Notes under the pieces: generated by a model
Seen by the model: only the letters and a program-made list of their open reading frames with translations
Database searches by the model: none
What the model was told of the DNA's origin: nothing
Translations under genes and position numbers: made by a program
In this document: piece by piece, positions 1 through 12,600 of the stretch
Numbering within the stretch: the stretch's first letter is position 1
Layout of the letters: each line of letters starts with the position of its first letter
NCBI GenBank assembly: GCA_001692895.1
Contig: KV748214.1
Coordinates: 558,001 to 622,000, forward strand
Direction: 5' to 3'
DNA length: 64,000 bases
Origin: Cenococcum geophilum 1.58
Lineage: Eukaryota > Ascomycota > Dothideomycetes > Gloniales > Gloniaceae

Positions 1-205
1 ATATTCAATTAAAAGCTATTTACTTCCTCTATCTTATTAAGAAACAATAAACGTTACCGACGGAATACCTACGCCTCTATCCGACAATTCGCAAAGCCCT
101 TTATCCAGCATCCCTCCTAGCTCTCTTCCGCCTTCTAATAGATATCCTAATGGGTATCTTAATAAACCCGATAGCAATATAAATTACCTTAACAATAAAC
201 TTAAT

Positions 206-418
206 TGTTAGGTAAAACCTGAGTATATAGTTATATAGCTGCGAGGTATAGGCGACCCGCAGGCGACTCGCCTGTGAGGCACGTACGCTGCACGTGCCTA
301 TGGAAACCCCTTACCTCGCACCTTAGACTCCTCCTTCTCCCTTAAGGATTCGTCTCTGTCTATATAATATACCCTATTGTTCTATTATTAAGCTCCCTAT
401 CTACATTCTTACCTTACA
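206..418 (+). repeat. Left LTR of the small LTR element
   Basis: 213-bp repeat matching 3095-3307. It starts TGTTAGG and ends TTACA, and is preceded by TTAAT. Confidence 0.88.
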
Positions 419-3094
419 TTTAAATCCTTACCAATCCCTTTGGGAGGATAGCTGGTTTAATTTTCCTATAATCCACGATGCCTCCGAAGATAAGATTAAC
501 CCCTATACTTAACGGCAATACGCCCGCAATACGACGGTAGAACGCCTTAGGATTTAGTACAGACGAAGTCTCTACACTAGTAATATCTGGGCCACCTTCT
601 AAATCTTAAGACAATTAGATATCTATGAACGCTAGAGACCAGTTTAACTTATATACCTAGGCTTAACAGAAGCTTAGTAAGGTTATTAGCGTCCTACCGA
701 ATATTACTGACCTAAAGGAGCTAGATGAGCTGGCTAAGAAAATAGCTAACTTATGGAGCATCATTGACTTAACGAAGCCCTCCCGTTGTTGTTGTCTCTT
801 AAGCGAAAAATACGAGTTATATAGCGAGCGTATACGCTAAACGAATCTTAACACCCTAGTTAAGAAGTTACCGCCCAATATTAGTGGCATTACTTAACAG
901 AAGTTTAACTGGTAGATCGCCGCAGTTAAGAACCAATTTAAGGTTAATAACGCTAACTATAACTGCGAGCGATATACGCGTTAGGCCATTAAAGGTCTTA
1001 TAAAAGTAAAGATAATTACTTAACTAGTGCATTGCCGGCTAGGCGCTAAAGATAAAGGTCCTTTACTATAGGATAAATTTAAGACTATAGTTTAAGACCA
1101 GATTAAGGACCCTATAGTAAGACGCTTTAATAATGCTACTGTGTACTATACGACTATAATAAAGGAGAACCAGAAGTTTAATACCTTTTTAGCCCGTATA
1201 TATAGCTTAGAGGACCTCTTATTATATACCCCCTTTATTAATCCTAATTAGCAGGTAAACTTTTAGTTCTTATATCTCCTAATCTACCTATAAGCAGAGC
1301 TCTTCTGCTAGAACTTTGCTGTATAGGTAAGAACTACTAAGGACCTTTTTACTAAAGTCTACCGTGTAAAGCAATTGCTTAATACTATAAAGCTTGCGGA
1401 AGATCGTATAGTTAATAGTAGATCCTTACGCTTAAAGCGTAGTTATAGCGTAAGCTTTATAGGGTTAGGTTTAGAAGACAGAACCTAAGGAAGGCGAGGC
1501 TTTCTTAAGTAAACTCCTAGGGAGACTACTTAATAGCCGGATGGCCCTAAGGACCCCCTAGACGCTGGCACTACGCCTATAACTTACTAGAGGAACGTAG
1601 GCAGTAACCGCAAAGAACACTAGCGGTAAGCCGTTATAAATAAGTTCTAGCCGTTAGGTAATAGGTAGCAGGTCCATTTATAACTAGGGTCCTTTAACTA
1701 GGGTCCTTTAACCTACTAGTGACCTACTAGTAGTAACCTATACTAACAACTATGTGTATATGTTATATAATAGGCCCGTCTATAACCGGGGTCCTTTAAC
1801 CAGGGTCTACGACCTACTAGTAACCTACTAGTAGTAACCTATACTAACGATATATATATTACTCTATAAAGACTTAGATAATATATACCCTAAATATATA
1901 CCTTATATAGGCGCATCGCGACCTAACATTAAATAGGAAGAAGACTTAGATACCGTATACCCTAAACGCATATTATACGCAGGTATATTATAACCTAATA
2001 TTAGAGAAAAGAAAGCTTAGATACCATATACCCCTAAGCGTATACCTTACGCAGGCGTATTGCGACCTAACGACCCTACAAGTCACTAGTTGATTTTATC
2101 CGTAGAGTAAAAGGGACGCCTTACGCTCTATGTATAATTAGCTAACTTAGGGGCGAGTCCCTATTGGTAATAGATACTACCTATAACCGGGGTCCTTTAA
2201 TTGGGGTCCTTTAACCCACTAGTAACCTGCTAATAGCGACCTATACTAATAACTTATATCTTAGAGGACAGATCTATCCGTAACTAGGGTCCTTTAACCG
2301 GGGTCTATAACCTACTGGTGACCTGCTAGTAGTAACCTGTACTGACGATTTATATATTAGACTTGGATACCGTATACCCCTAAACGTATATCGTGCGTAG
2401 GCGTATTGTAACCCAATATTAAATAGGCAGAAGACTTAGATACCGTATACCCCTAAACGCATACCTTACGCAGGCGCATCGCAACCCGATATAACTACGT
2501 ATATGCTACGCATGTGCTACGCAGATAACGTAAGGCTAAAGTATAAAGTCGGCGGTGGATTTAATGGGTATACTGCCCTACTACTATACGTCTAGCTATA
2601 TGCAAATAACCTATAACCTACCCACGAAGTATATACGGCGCTACGCTAGTATAGCGTAAGGCTAAAGCGGGGTCAGCAGCGGATTTAATAGGTATATAGC
2701 CTTACCGTTTATAAATCTAGCTGCATGCGAATAACCTATGACCTACCTATGAGGTATTAGCGACCTGCTTATATAAGTACGCATTTAGAATTTGGCAGAA
2801 TTTAGCAGAATTTGGTAGAACTTGGCGGAATCTTTATATGCTACGTAGGTATAGTATAAGGCCAAAGTATAGGGTTAGCGGTGGATTTAACGGGTATACT
2901 GCCTTACCACTATACGCCTGGCTATATACGAATAACCTATAACTTACCGGCGAAGTATATACCTATCTTTTCGTGCGTAAAATTAGGACACTCTTTCCCT
3001 TTTCAATTTTTCCTTATTAAGGTTTTTTATGGGGTTTTATTAAGGCCTNAGTANGTAAAGNATNGGGGACNACCCTTTTTAAAGGGGGGGGCAT

Positions 3095-3307
3095 TGTNAG
3101 GTNAAACCTNAGCATATAGTTATATAGCTGCGAGGTACAGGCGACCCGCAGGCGACTCGCCTGTGAGGCACGTACGCTGCACGTGCCTATGGAAACCCCT
3201 TACCTCACACCTCAGACTCCTCCTTCTCCCTTAAGGATTCGTCTCTGTCTATACAATATACCCTATTGTTCCATCATTAAGCTCCCTATCCACATCCTCA
3301 CCTCACA
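3095..3307 (+). repeat. Right LTR of the small LTR element
   Basis: 213-bp partner of 206-418. It ends CTCACA and is followed by TTAAT. Several undetermined bases lie near its start. Confidence 0.88.
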
Positions 3308-5202
3308 TTAATAGCAACGCTATTAAGGCCCTTTAGCCTTCCTCTAACGGACCTTCCTCTCCTACCCATAATTAATACAATATAAGTAATAGGGAACGGC
3401 AGTTTATACAATTTAAGCTATAACAGGTGGCTAATATACTACGCCGCGTTCAATAGAGCTTTTAAGGCTTTATACTTACTTAGGTTAGGTTAAAAGAAGG
3501 CTAAGAGGTTATAATTAAGCACCGCCTATATAGCAGTTAATAATAGCGACGGCTTAAACTAAGGCATACTATAAATGATCCGCGCATAGGGGACGTCTAC
3601 TCGCGTTATTCTCTAGTAGACTATTTTACTACAGAGCTCGATAATCTTATCCATTAGCCTTACTTTACTTAATTTAATCATACTACAGACCTAAAGACGC
3701 TTAACTTTAAGCTAGCCTTTAGGACTATCCAGGAGGTTGCCCCTATATAGCATACTATTCTTATAAGACTTATAAGCAATTAGCGCGCCCACCAACCTAG
3801 TTATAACGCTTCACTTTAGACTAATACGTTATCTAAGCAATTATTTACTATTACTAGCATAGTATATCATTCTTAGGCTAAAAAGCGATCTGCCTTCCTC
3901 TCTTTAATACTAAATATCTATCTAGTAGGCTCTAGTATAAAGCAGTAAGTAATTAAGACTCTATTAGGGCTTAGAATATATTATAGTTACTATTAGGCTA
4001 GTCGGTTAATAAACAAAATCACTAAGGCGGTAAAGGTATAGTATTTAGTTTCTCTAAACTCCTAGGCTAACCTACTAACTTCTTTAGAAATAACTCCAGC
4101 TTTAAGCGTCTAATAAGCAGATAGTAATTATCTATAACAACGTTAACTTTAAAGAGAGAAAAAGGGACGAGGTTACGGGCTATACGGATACTATGCGGTT
4201 AATAACAACGGCAGCTACTGTTCTTTACCCTAAGCTACCAACTTCGGGTCTATATTAGTCTATACACAATCTAATAATACCCCTTAGGCTTAAAAATATA
4301 TTGGCTGCCCCTAGTATATCTGGTAAAGACGGTAGGATTAGGTTAAGTATTACACAAAGCCTTATATTAGATATAATTAAGAGAATTTATACAGCTGGCG
4401 TTACTTCTATATTTAGAGATAGTAATTACTATCCTAAAATACTAAGTATATATTGTCTTAACGTAAACAAGACTAAGTTCTAGTAATTTAGGGCTATATT
4501 TAAGGATAAGGGTACTATTAAAGGTATATATAGCGTCTATAAAAGTATATTCCTAAATTAGCTTAGTTTATAGGCACTAGAAAACCCTACCAAAGCTAGG
4601 GCTATCTATAACAACTTCCGTAATCGGCTCTGGCTTATCTATAGAGACTAACTTACAGCACGCCATATTAGGGCTGTTAAAAACGAGCAAACCTAGGCAC
4701 GCCAACTATACGACCGACGGGATTAGCTTCTTAGTTTACCTACGTGGTTCCATATCTAGATAAACCTACTAAATACTATTATCTATACGCATTAGGCACC
4801 CACTCTTTTTAGAGAAAAGGCTTATCATTGCCTATAGGCTAATACTACCATATAGGGCCGCAGTTAGTGTAGTTAGGAGAATGCTAAATACCACCTAATA
4901 GAACCAATTATTGCGCAGGGCTTTACGGCACGCATAGTTACATTATTTTACGCGGCGATATAATATAGGGGTTACCTTATTACCTCTAGCAGAGACTTCT
5001 TTAAGCAAATAGACTACGTTACCAACGCTATTAGTTCCCTTACACCAGATCAATTTTTAAAACTTATAAAAGACGTCCGTCTAGCCGCATTTATATTAAA
5101 TGCGTAGAATGGTAATAGTTCTACTAAGCAACTATATAACGATATTAAATTCCAAACAATATATTATATGCTTTAAGAGGTCAAGCTATTTTTATCTATT
5201 CG

Positions 5203-5366
5203 GTATACTATTAAATATACAGATATAGGTATACTATTAAATATACAGATATAGGTATACTATTAAATATACAGATATAGGTATACTATTAAATATACAG
5301 ATATAGGTATACTATTAAATATACAGATATAGGTATACTATTAAATATACAGATATAGGTATACTA
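5203..5366. repeat. 26-bp tandem repeat, six units plus a partial
   Basis: Units start at 5203, 5229, 5255, 5281, 5307 and 5333, with a partial unit from 5359. Each begins GTATACTATTAAATATACAG. The copies are identical, although the surrounding DNA is heavily RIP-mutated, so the expansion is younger than the mutation. A 26-bp unit is not a multiple of three, so the array did not grow under coding constraint. Confidence 0.92.
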
Positions 5367-6398
5367 AGGCACTTTATTAACCCTCTTATTATCTACTTTT
5401 TTAAGCGCGTCCTAGCACAACTATAGCCGCGAGATATTATTCTATTGGTGGAATCTCTCCCCGGTAAACACGCCTAAGTTATAGTATACAATACTATCCT
5501 CTAGGCTTATAAACTGGCTTAGTAGGGCAACTACACACAAAGTAATTAACCTTAGGCTTAAGTATCTTAACAGTAGCTATAAGATTAAAATAAAGTGTTA
5601 TAAGAACTCAACCTATAATGCGGATATTACATTTAACCAAGTATATCTATTAAATACTTAGGTTAGAACTTTACGTAAAAAACTAGAGGCTATATTTAGC
5701 GAGCATATACCTAGGAGTTATACTACTGCTACAGCATTACCAGATATATTTTTACTTACTTATACTCTCTTTACTTTAGATTTAGCTAAACCGCGGAGTA
5801 CTAAGCAATTAGCTAGTATAAAGTTCTTTAATTCTTCCAATATCTTACAAAAAGGTATTAGGGTGCTAGCGGATAAGGTTAATTAGTTTAACTAATAGCA
5901 TATTTAACAATTAGATACAATTAAAGGGTCATATCCTTCTAAGACTATTAATAATACTAATAAATTTGCTAATATAGAAGACTATACTAACTAGGTTAGG
6001 AAGGGGTTAGATAAGGTTATTAATCCAATAATTAACCTTACAATAATTAACCTTATAACAATCGACCTTATTAACCTTATAGGAATTAAAACGACTAACT
6101 AATCTCTAAACTCCTATAAACTCCTACAAACTCCTGCAAACTCCTAGACAAATTAAATACCTGCATTTATTAATGCTCTAAGCCAGTATACTAGCAGCAA
6201 CTCCCTTAGGTTAAATTTACCTAATCCTTAAACTCCTATAAACTCCTATAAACTCCTAGATTATACGAACTTATATATAAACTTTTATATATACTTTTAC
6301 ACGAAATTTTATATAAGATAACAATAGAACCTGGCAACTATATTCAACTACTATCTACTTATACTACCTACTGGGTAACTCTAGGGCTTCCATAATAC

Positions 6399-6582
6399 CT
6401 TATAGTTAGGCCTATACTAAATAGTGCCGTCGTCTAAGATTACCCCTCGGATTAACATAGCCAGATTAAAGCTTGCCTACGAAGAATGCTTTACAGTTAG
6501 GCCCGCACTAAACAGTATCATTAACTAGGTTTTACCCCTTAGATTAATACAGCCAGATTAAAGCTTACCTATAAAGAACATA
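6399..6582. repeat. About 92-bp tandem duplication, two diverged copies
   Basis: The copies begin near 6400 and 6492. Both contain AGTTAGGC and, about 65 bp later, the shared block AGCCAGATTAAAGCTT. Differences are mainly transitions. Confidence 0.7.
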
Positions 6583-7099
6583 CTATAAAAGCCGCCACTT
6601 TAGCACACCGGAGTGCCAGAAAGCAACACCAACCTACCCCTCCCTCTACCTCCACCCCCCTCCGCCTTACGCTATAATGCCACTACTGCTAGGACCTAGT
6701 AGTGGACTACTAAATAGCTTATACGCCGCCAAAGACCTTAGCCTAGAAGGTGGGGGCAAGGGATCCTTAGGGTCCTTACGCCTACACTTTAAGAGGCTAT
6801 ACCCGCCGGAGCGGGCCGCTACTTAGTAGCGAGCGTAGGTATCCCTAGGCCTACTCACCTGCTATATACCCTTTTCAGAGTACACCCAACACTTATCGCC
6901 CGAGGCTTAGCAGGCAGTGCATCGCTTACCACCTACTAACTCCACCCCTAACTCCGTCTCCATTATCCGGCTAATATAGCCCTAATCTCTTTGCTTATTC
7001 GGCCCCATAACCACTAACCCCGCCACCAACTGCGACCACTATTTACCTTAGGCGGTGGGGGCGTATATAGCAGTTATCTTGCCGCGGGGAGCCCAAGCC

Positions 7100-7520
7100 T
7101 ACGGCAGGCGGATAGGGTCGGCGCGCTAGGTAAGGGCAAACCCGGTAGTAGTAAGGGTAGGTAGCAAGAGGGCGGGCAGTAGGGGGAGGGTCAGAGCAGG
7201 AGCCAGAGCCAGAGCCAGGGCTAGGGCCGGGGTTAGTAATAGTAATAGTGGTGGTGGTCTATAAATATATATAAGCTAAGTACATACTATATAGTTATTA
7301 ATACTTACGGCTCCTCTTCTAACTCCCTACCGCTAAACCATTTATCCTTATCCTTATCCTCATCCTTATCCTCGTTATTAGCGGCAGCGGCAGGCAACAG
7401 CAGCGGCGGCAGCACTAGCGGCGGCGGCGGCGGAGGAGGAGGTAGTAGTAGTAGTAGTACTACTACTACTATCGCTACTACTACTGCTGCTAAGGGGGGA
7501 GGGCGGTGGCAAGGGCAAGG
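7100..7520. repeat. Low-complexity purine-rich and trinucleotide-repeat tract
   Basis: Runs built from GGGCA, CAGAGC, GGC, GGA and TAG trinucleotides stand out in an otherwise AT-rich block. Short microsatellites such as TAGTAGTAGTAG and TACTACTACTAC adjoin each other near 7445-7475 and could fold as a hairpin. Confidence 0.75.
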
Positions 7521-7864
7521 GCGAGGGCGCCTATTAAATCCAGTTAGTTATATCTTATAGTTAATAGTTAGAGTTCTAATACTAACTACGTCTTAATACG
7601 AATTCTACTAGACCAAAGCTAGCAATAATAAAGGAGGGCTGTAGCCCGCAGTATTCTCTCCTTATTAAGAAGGACGTTAGGGGGATACGCACGCACCCAG
7701 AGAGCAGGAGAAGACATTTTAAAAGCTTTTTATTAATAAAAAAAAGCTTTAATAAGAGATGGTTGATAGATATAAGTACAAAGAAGATATTTTTATAAGG
7801 TTAAAGATATTATTAAACAAATTTTTAATTTTAATTTATATTTACTTTAATATTCTTAATTTTC

Positions 7865-8004
7865 TAAACTACTACAAACTCCTAGGCCAATTAAAAACAA
7901 CATACTATCTCCTATAAACTCCTATAACCTCCTACAAACTCCTAGGCTAATTAAAAACAACATACTATCTCCTACGAACTCCTGTAAACTCCTAGGCCAA
8001 TTAA
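7865..8004 (+). repeat. Decamer cluster, forward orientation, downstream of the helicase fossil
   Basis: Three imperfect units of roughly 55 bp, each built from AACTCCTA decamers and ending in CTCCTAGGCCAATTAAA or a close variant. The same word occurs in reverse complement at 23233-23246 on the other side of the helicase gene. Confidence 0.8.
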
Positions 8005-9469
8005 ATATATTTAATACAAAAGTTTTCATTACCCTTTAGAGTCGCATGCCTTATACGCCCTCTCTTTAAAACAGGTATAAAGGTTAGCATTTTATCTACA
8101 TTTAAATCTCTCTCTACTAACGGCAACTAACGTGTTAATGGGGTAGTAGGCTCTAAACTATTACGCCTTTACCTTTATCTTTTTTAACTAAAAGTAGCAC
8201 TTTTCTGCGTGTCTAATATATTAATAACTGGCTACTAAACATTTAACTAGCTATTATTAGGACTATGCCTAGCAACATTTACTCCTAAGATATGAGCTTA
8301 TTTAAGCTATCTTATAGCACGTTAAATACCTTCTAATACACCATTAGGTGGAACAGGTAAGGCTAGTAATAGCAATACTAGCGTACCAATAACTCTATTA
8401 ACCCATTCTTCTAGTTATAAGGTTAACAGCAGTATACTAACTCTCGCTATACCTAATAACGTATATTTATTAGCTCCAGCCATCTTAATTGCGCGTAGCT
8501 ATATAGCCCTTAACGCCTCTTATCTCGCAACCTATATGGCAAGAGTATCGTCCCTTTTACAAATAGTTACGGCGTAATTAGATGCACTAGTATAAGATTC
8601 CTAACTATGCTGGCCTTATAGCTCCTATTACTACTATTACTACTATTATTACTTTCTTGTATATCTTATAGCCTTTATCTCAGTATATAAATCATTAACC
8701 TCCTTAATAAAGTACTAAAGTTGCTCTACTAACAGTCGCCTAGCCTCTTCTCTATAAGGCCATATCTAAAGTAGAGGAGCTTTAGTATAGAGATAATTAA
8801 AGGTAAGCATATCCTAAAAGTCCGGCCCTAGTTTATATACGTATGCAAGCTGCTAACGGTATATTTTATTTATATACCTATCTGGTAGTATAGGGAAGCG
8901 CCTACCTACGCTATATAATGCTTCCGCCTGCGTAGTTATCTGTTTATTAATAAGAGTTAGGGCAAAATAAGGTCGCGAACCGCCTTTTAGCTAAGTAATT
9001 AGTAGTAGGATATCCGGAGCCTAGGTAAGAGTTAAAAGCAGTACCAAATTACAACAACTATAATATTAATCCGGCGGTACGCGAGTAACCTAAACTTATA
9101 GTAGTAACTTATCCTCGCCAAGGTAAGTTAAAAAGGCCTTCCGATAGTATATACCGTTAATTATTTCCATCTATATAGCTAACAGCCTAGCGTAACAAGA
9201 CATTTCTACCTTATTCTAAAATTTAGTTATTATAGCTTTATTAACAGGAGCAGAAGCCTAGCTTAAAGCTAATATCTAAGAGGAAACACTTTTTGTGTCA
9301 CTTACGTCGCTAAGTGTATAGCCGTTAGCTAGTTAACTACGTGCTATTACTTAATCAGCTAGTAGTTAATTCTAATATAGCCTACAAGTAGTCTTCTAAG
9401 GTGCGTCTAGTTATAACTATGGCTATTTAATTTCTGGTTTATTAACACCTTCCGTGTTAAAGGCCTAAT

Positions 9470-9696
9470 TGTTAGCGACTTAGTTAATCGAGACATAAGT
9501 ACGGCAAAATGGTCGCGCAAGCCTGTACAATTGGATTGTCTATAAACAAGAATCTAAAGCTAAAGAAAGGAAAGGAGAAGAAGGGGAGCGCCGCTCAAAG
9601 CTATATACGATCTTCGCGTCACGTGACCGCAATATACGGCAATCTGTGGCAACTTGCCGGTGCGTAGTTCTGCCAAGTTCTACTAGTGCCGTAACA
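9470..9696 (-). repeat. LTR of gypsy copy 1 (3' LTR)
   Basis: 227 bp, TGTTAGCGAC to GCCGTAACA. Contains CACGTGACC and TTCTGCCAAGTTCT. Confidence 0.9.
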
Positions 9697-12600
9697 TTAC
9701 CTCCCCCTCTAAAAAAGCCTGCCCTTAGGCTTTGCCGCTAAAAGTCTTAGTAAGAGAATCTGACTAATTAGACAACTTTAACCGCCGGTCGAAGTTCCTA
9801 GATATCTTAATACCTTACGTGACTAAGAAATTTCTAGGGTGTTTTTGTCCTTATATTCTTCTAGTAGCTTATTATCTTTATTATACCAGCATTCTATCCA
9901 CTTATTTAGGTACTTTAGTAGTTTAGGTTTGTTAGGGTAACGGCTATAAAACTCTTAAAGCTTATAGGGGCTACCTATAAAGTTCTATATAGGGTACTAA
10001 GTGGGGTCTGGGTTATATCCTTTCTAACTAACACAATACTTTAACGTTCCCTTTATAAGTTTATAGGCTAGTATTTCTTTAATTTCCCATTTATTATCGT
10101 CGTTAACTTAAATTAGCAGGGGAGGTTTATTCTTTTGTCCGGGTAGTAGGTTATTTATAGCTTTCTATAGCTTATTTAGTAAGAAGATAGGGTGGACTTT
10201 AATTAAGTTTAGGAGCTTAACCTTATATAAGTTGCCTACTTTATTAAGAATCTTATACGGTCCTGCTATTTTATAGTTCAGCTTACGGCTAAGCCGTTCT
10301 ATCTTCTAGTTCTTTATTATAACCTAGACTATATCGCCTATAGTAAAGTTAGGCTCNCGCCTATACTTATTNNCCTNCTNTTNTATTAATTTCTANGCCT
10401 TTTTTNGGTTNNTATNGGCTACTTTCTAGGCTTCTTCTAAGCGCTTAGCGTACTGCTAGGCTTCCTTATAAGATAGTTTTTCGCGTATAGTCTAGGGCCC
10501 TTCTAGTCTTTCCTAGTTAAAGCTTATATAGGGTAGGTAACCTATTTCTAGTTAAATAGGGGCAAATCCGGTAGAGTTGTGGGGTAGGGTCGCTTAGGCG
10601 TAGTCTATTAAGGGTAATAGTTTAGCCTAGTTATCCTAAAAGTAGTTAACGAAAGGCCGGAGTCTTTAGTCTAAGTATTAATTCACAATCTCCGTTTAAC
10701 CGTCTGTCTGGGGGTAATATGCCGTAAAAAGCTTTAGCTTAATGCCTAGAATCTGGGTAAACTTATTCTAAAAGGCTAATATAAACTGCGGCCCGCGGTT
10801 AGATATAATAGTGTCTAATAGTCCGTAAATTTAGTAGACGTAGTGGATATATAGTTGGGCTGCCTCTTTAGTATTAATATTTTTATAATAGGGAATTAAG
10901 AACGGGCGCTTACTAAAGCGGTTAACTAGGATTATAACTATATTATATCCGTCATGGTCTAGAGGTAGCTTATAAAAGTCTATAGAGATATATTGCTAGG
11001 GGCGGTCGGGTATTAGGAGGGGTTTTAATAGTCCTAGGGTTTTATCTCGTGGGATTATAGACCTACGGCAGTCGTTACAGTTCTATATATAGCGGTTAAT
11101 ATCCATAACTATTCTAGGCTAGTAGTAGCAGTTGCCAATAATCCTATGGGTCTTATTCTTTCCGGGGTAAGCCGTAGAGACCTAGATATATGCTTTAGTA
11201 ATAAGCCGAGTCCGTAAGTTCTATTCCTTTATTACTACTAGCCATTCCTAATGCTTAAGTAATCCATTTTTAAGGACTATAGGCTGGTAACGTTCTTTGC
11301 CTTTTTACGGTACTCCTATAGAGAAGGGGCCGTACGGTTTATCTATAGCAATTTATCAATTAAGTTAAGTCCTAAAGGGTTAATAGGATACATCTTAGCG
11401 CCTAAGGGGTCTGTACTTAGTTCTGCCTATATTTAGGGGTTAAGGTGCTTTAGTTATAGTAGCATCTAAGTCCGTAATAAGATCTTTATAGCCATATAGT
11501 TACCTAGGTCTTATTTACGCCTAGTAAGAGTATCCGCATGGTTCGTAGCGCCTAGTTTATATATAATTAAGAAGTTAAACTAAGATAGGACGTCCGCCTA
11601 GCGTGCCTATTAGGCTATAAGGGCCTTAGTTATTATAAAGTATTCTAGGGCCTTATAATCTAATACTACTTTAATAGGTTTAAGGGTCCCCTCTAGCTGT
11701 ATACACCAGTGCTAAAAGCTAGAGATAATAGCTAGCATTTCTTTATTATAGATATGGTAGTTTAGTTTAGTATCTATTATAGTCTTTAAATAGTATACAA
11801 TAGGGTGCCATTCTCCGTCCGGTTGCTTCTAGGAAAAAACACTAGCTATCGCGCCGTTTAAGGCATTAGTTTCTAGCATTAAGGGCTATTCTAGGTTAAA
11901 GTGGGCAAATAGGGGGGCTAATACTAGCCGTTTTTTAAGCTTATTAAAGGCCTATATATATATAGCGTTAAAGTAAAAGGGCTGGTCTTTTCTAGTAAGG
12001 CGGTTAAGAGGCTAGGTGATTCTACTATAGTTCTTAATAAAGCGTTAGTAGAAGTTATAGAAACCTAAAAATAATTGCACCTCCTTTACGGTCTAAGGGG
12101 GCGTCCACTAGTTAATTACAGTCGTTTTCTCTAGGTTGGCCTTAATTCCGTTTATACTAATAATAAAACCTAAGTACTTTATACGCTTAACACTAAATTC
12201 TAACTTCTTAATATTGGCCTGGAGGCTAGCTTCGCGGAGCTGTTATAGGACTTTATAGACGTACTCCTTATATTCCAGTTTATTCTCTAAATAGATTATA
12301 ATATTATCTAGATAGGCCGTATAGAAGTTATTAAGGTAGTTAAAGAGTACATTATTTATATACCGCTGGTACATAGCTAGTCCGTTAGTTAGTCTAAAAG
12401 GAAGTACCTTATATTTATACGTCCCGTAACAGATCCAGAATATAGTAAGATTCTTAAACCTAGGGTTTATCCTAATTCGGTAAAAGGCCTAGTGGATATT
12501 AAGCTTTATAAAAACCTTAGCTCTACTTATTTAGGTAAGAGTCTTATTAAGTAAGGGTAGCGGGTAGCGGTCCTTGCGGGTTATATTATTTAGCTTACAG

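Larger units (their letters stand above)
206..3307 (+). mobile_element. Small LTR retrotransposon fossil, gag-like region only
   Basis: Two 213-bp direct repeats (206-418 and 3095-3307) begin TGT and end ACA, and are flanked by a perfect 5-bp duplication TTAAT (201-205 and 3308-3312). A purine run ending in eight G lies just before the right LTR, placing the element on the plus strand. The 2.7-kb interior has a gag-like stretch (about 480-1650). It is followed by non-coding DNA rich in short repeats around CTACTAGTAACC and GGGTCCTTTAACC. No reverse transcriptase or integrase could be seen, so it is either a non-autonomous element or a deleted copy. The LTRs differ almost only by transitions. 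The element is broken, with many lesions. Assembly gaps (N) lie at its right end. Confidence 0.85.
1..6095 (+). pseudogene. Large decayed protein gene, tentatively DUF6589-like, split by an LTR element
   Basis: Plus-strand coding character can be followed from the left edge, across the LTR element at 206-3307 (the host resumes at its TTAAT duplication), to about 6095. Readable stretches include one around 4130-4200 with the pattern YNNVNFKERKRDE, which resembles the conserved 'DN(F/V/I)' motif of DUF6589-type proteins. A long stretch at about 4300-5160 contains LPTW and ISSLTPDQFLKLIKDV, and a C-terminal part lies around 5640-6090. The gene is heavily interrupted, mostly as expected from C-to-T and G-to-A changes, and a 26-bp tandem array lies inside it. 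The family assignment comes from memory of motif shape and is weak. That this was once a long protein-coding gene is better supported. It converges on the RecQ helicase fossil downstream. Confidence 0.4.
6096..8050. other. Region between two convergent gene fossils, with decamer clusters and low-complexity DNA
   Basis: This stretch separates the plus-strand gene ending near 6095 from the minus-strand helicase ending near 8050. It holds clusters of the decamer AAACTCCTAN (6108-6149, 6229-6260, 7865-8004). A diverged 92-bp tandem duplication lies at 6399-6582. A less AT-rich part (about 6600-7160) has some coding-like composition but no recognised product. A low-complexity G- and GGC-rich tract covers 7100-7520. 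No intact gene was found. Confidence 0.7.

Noticed and set aside
2881-3234. 117-codon plus-strand open frame
   Set aside because: It runs into the right LTR of the small element across undetermined bases. It is chance reading inside a repeat, not a gene.
7865-8004. CRISPR-like appearance of the decamer clusters
   Set aside because: Eukaryotic context, no unique spacers of constant length and no cas-like genes. Tandem repeats explain it.
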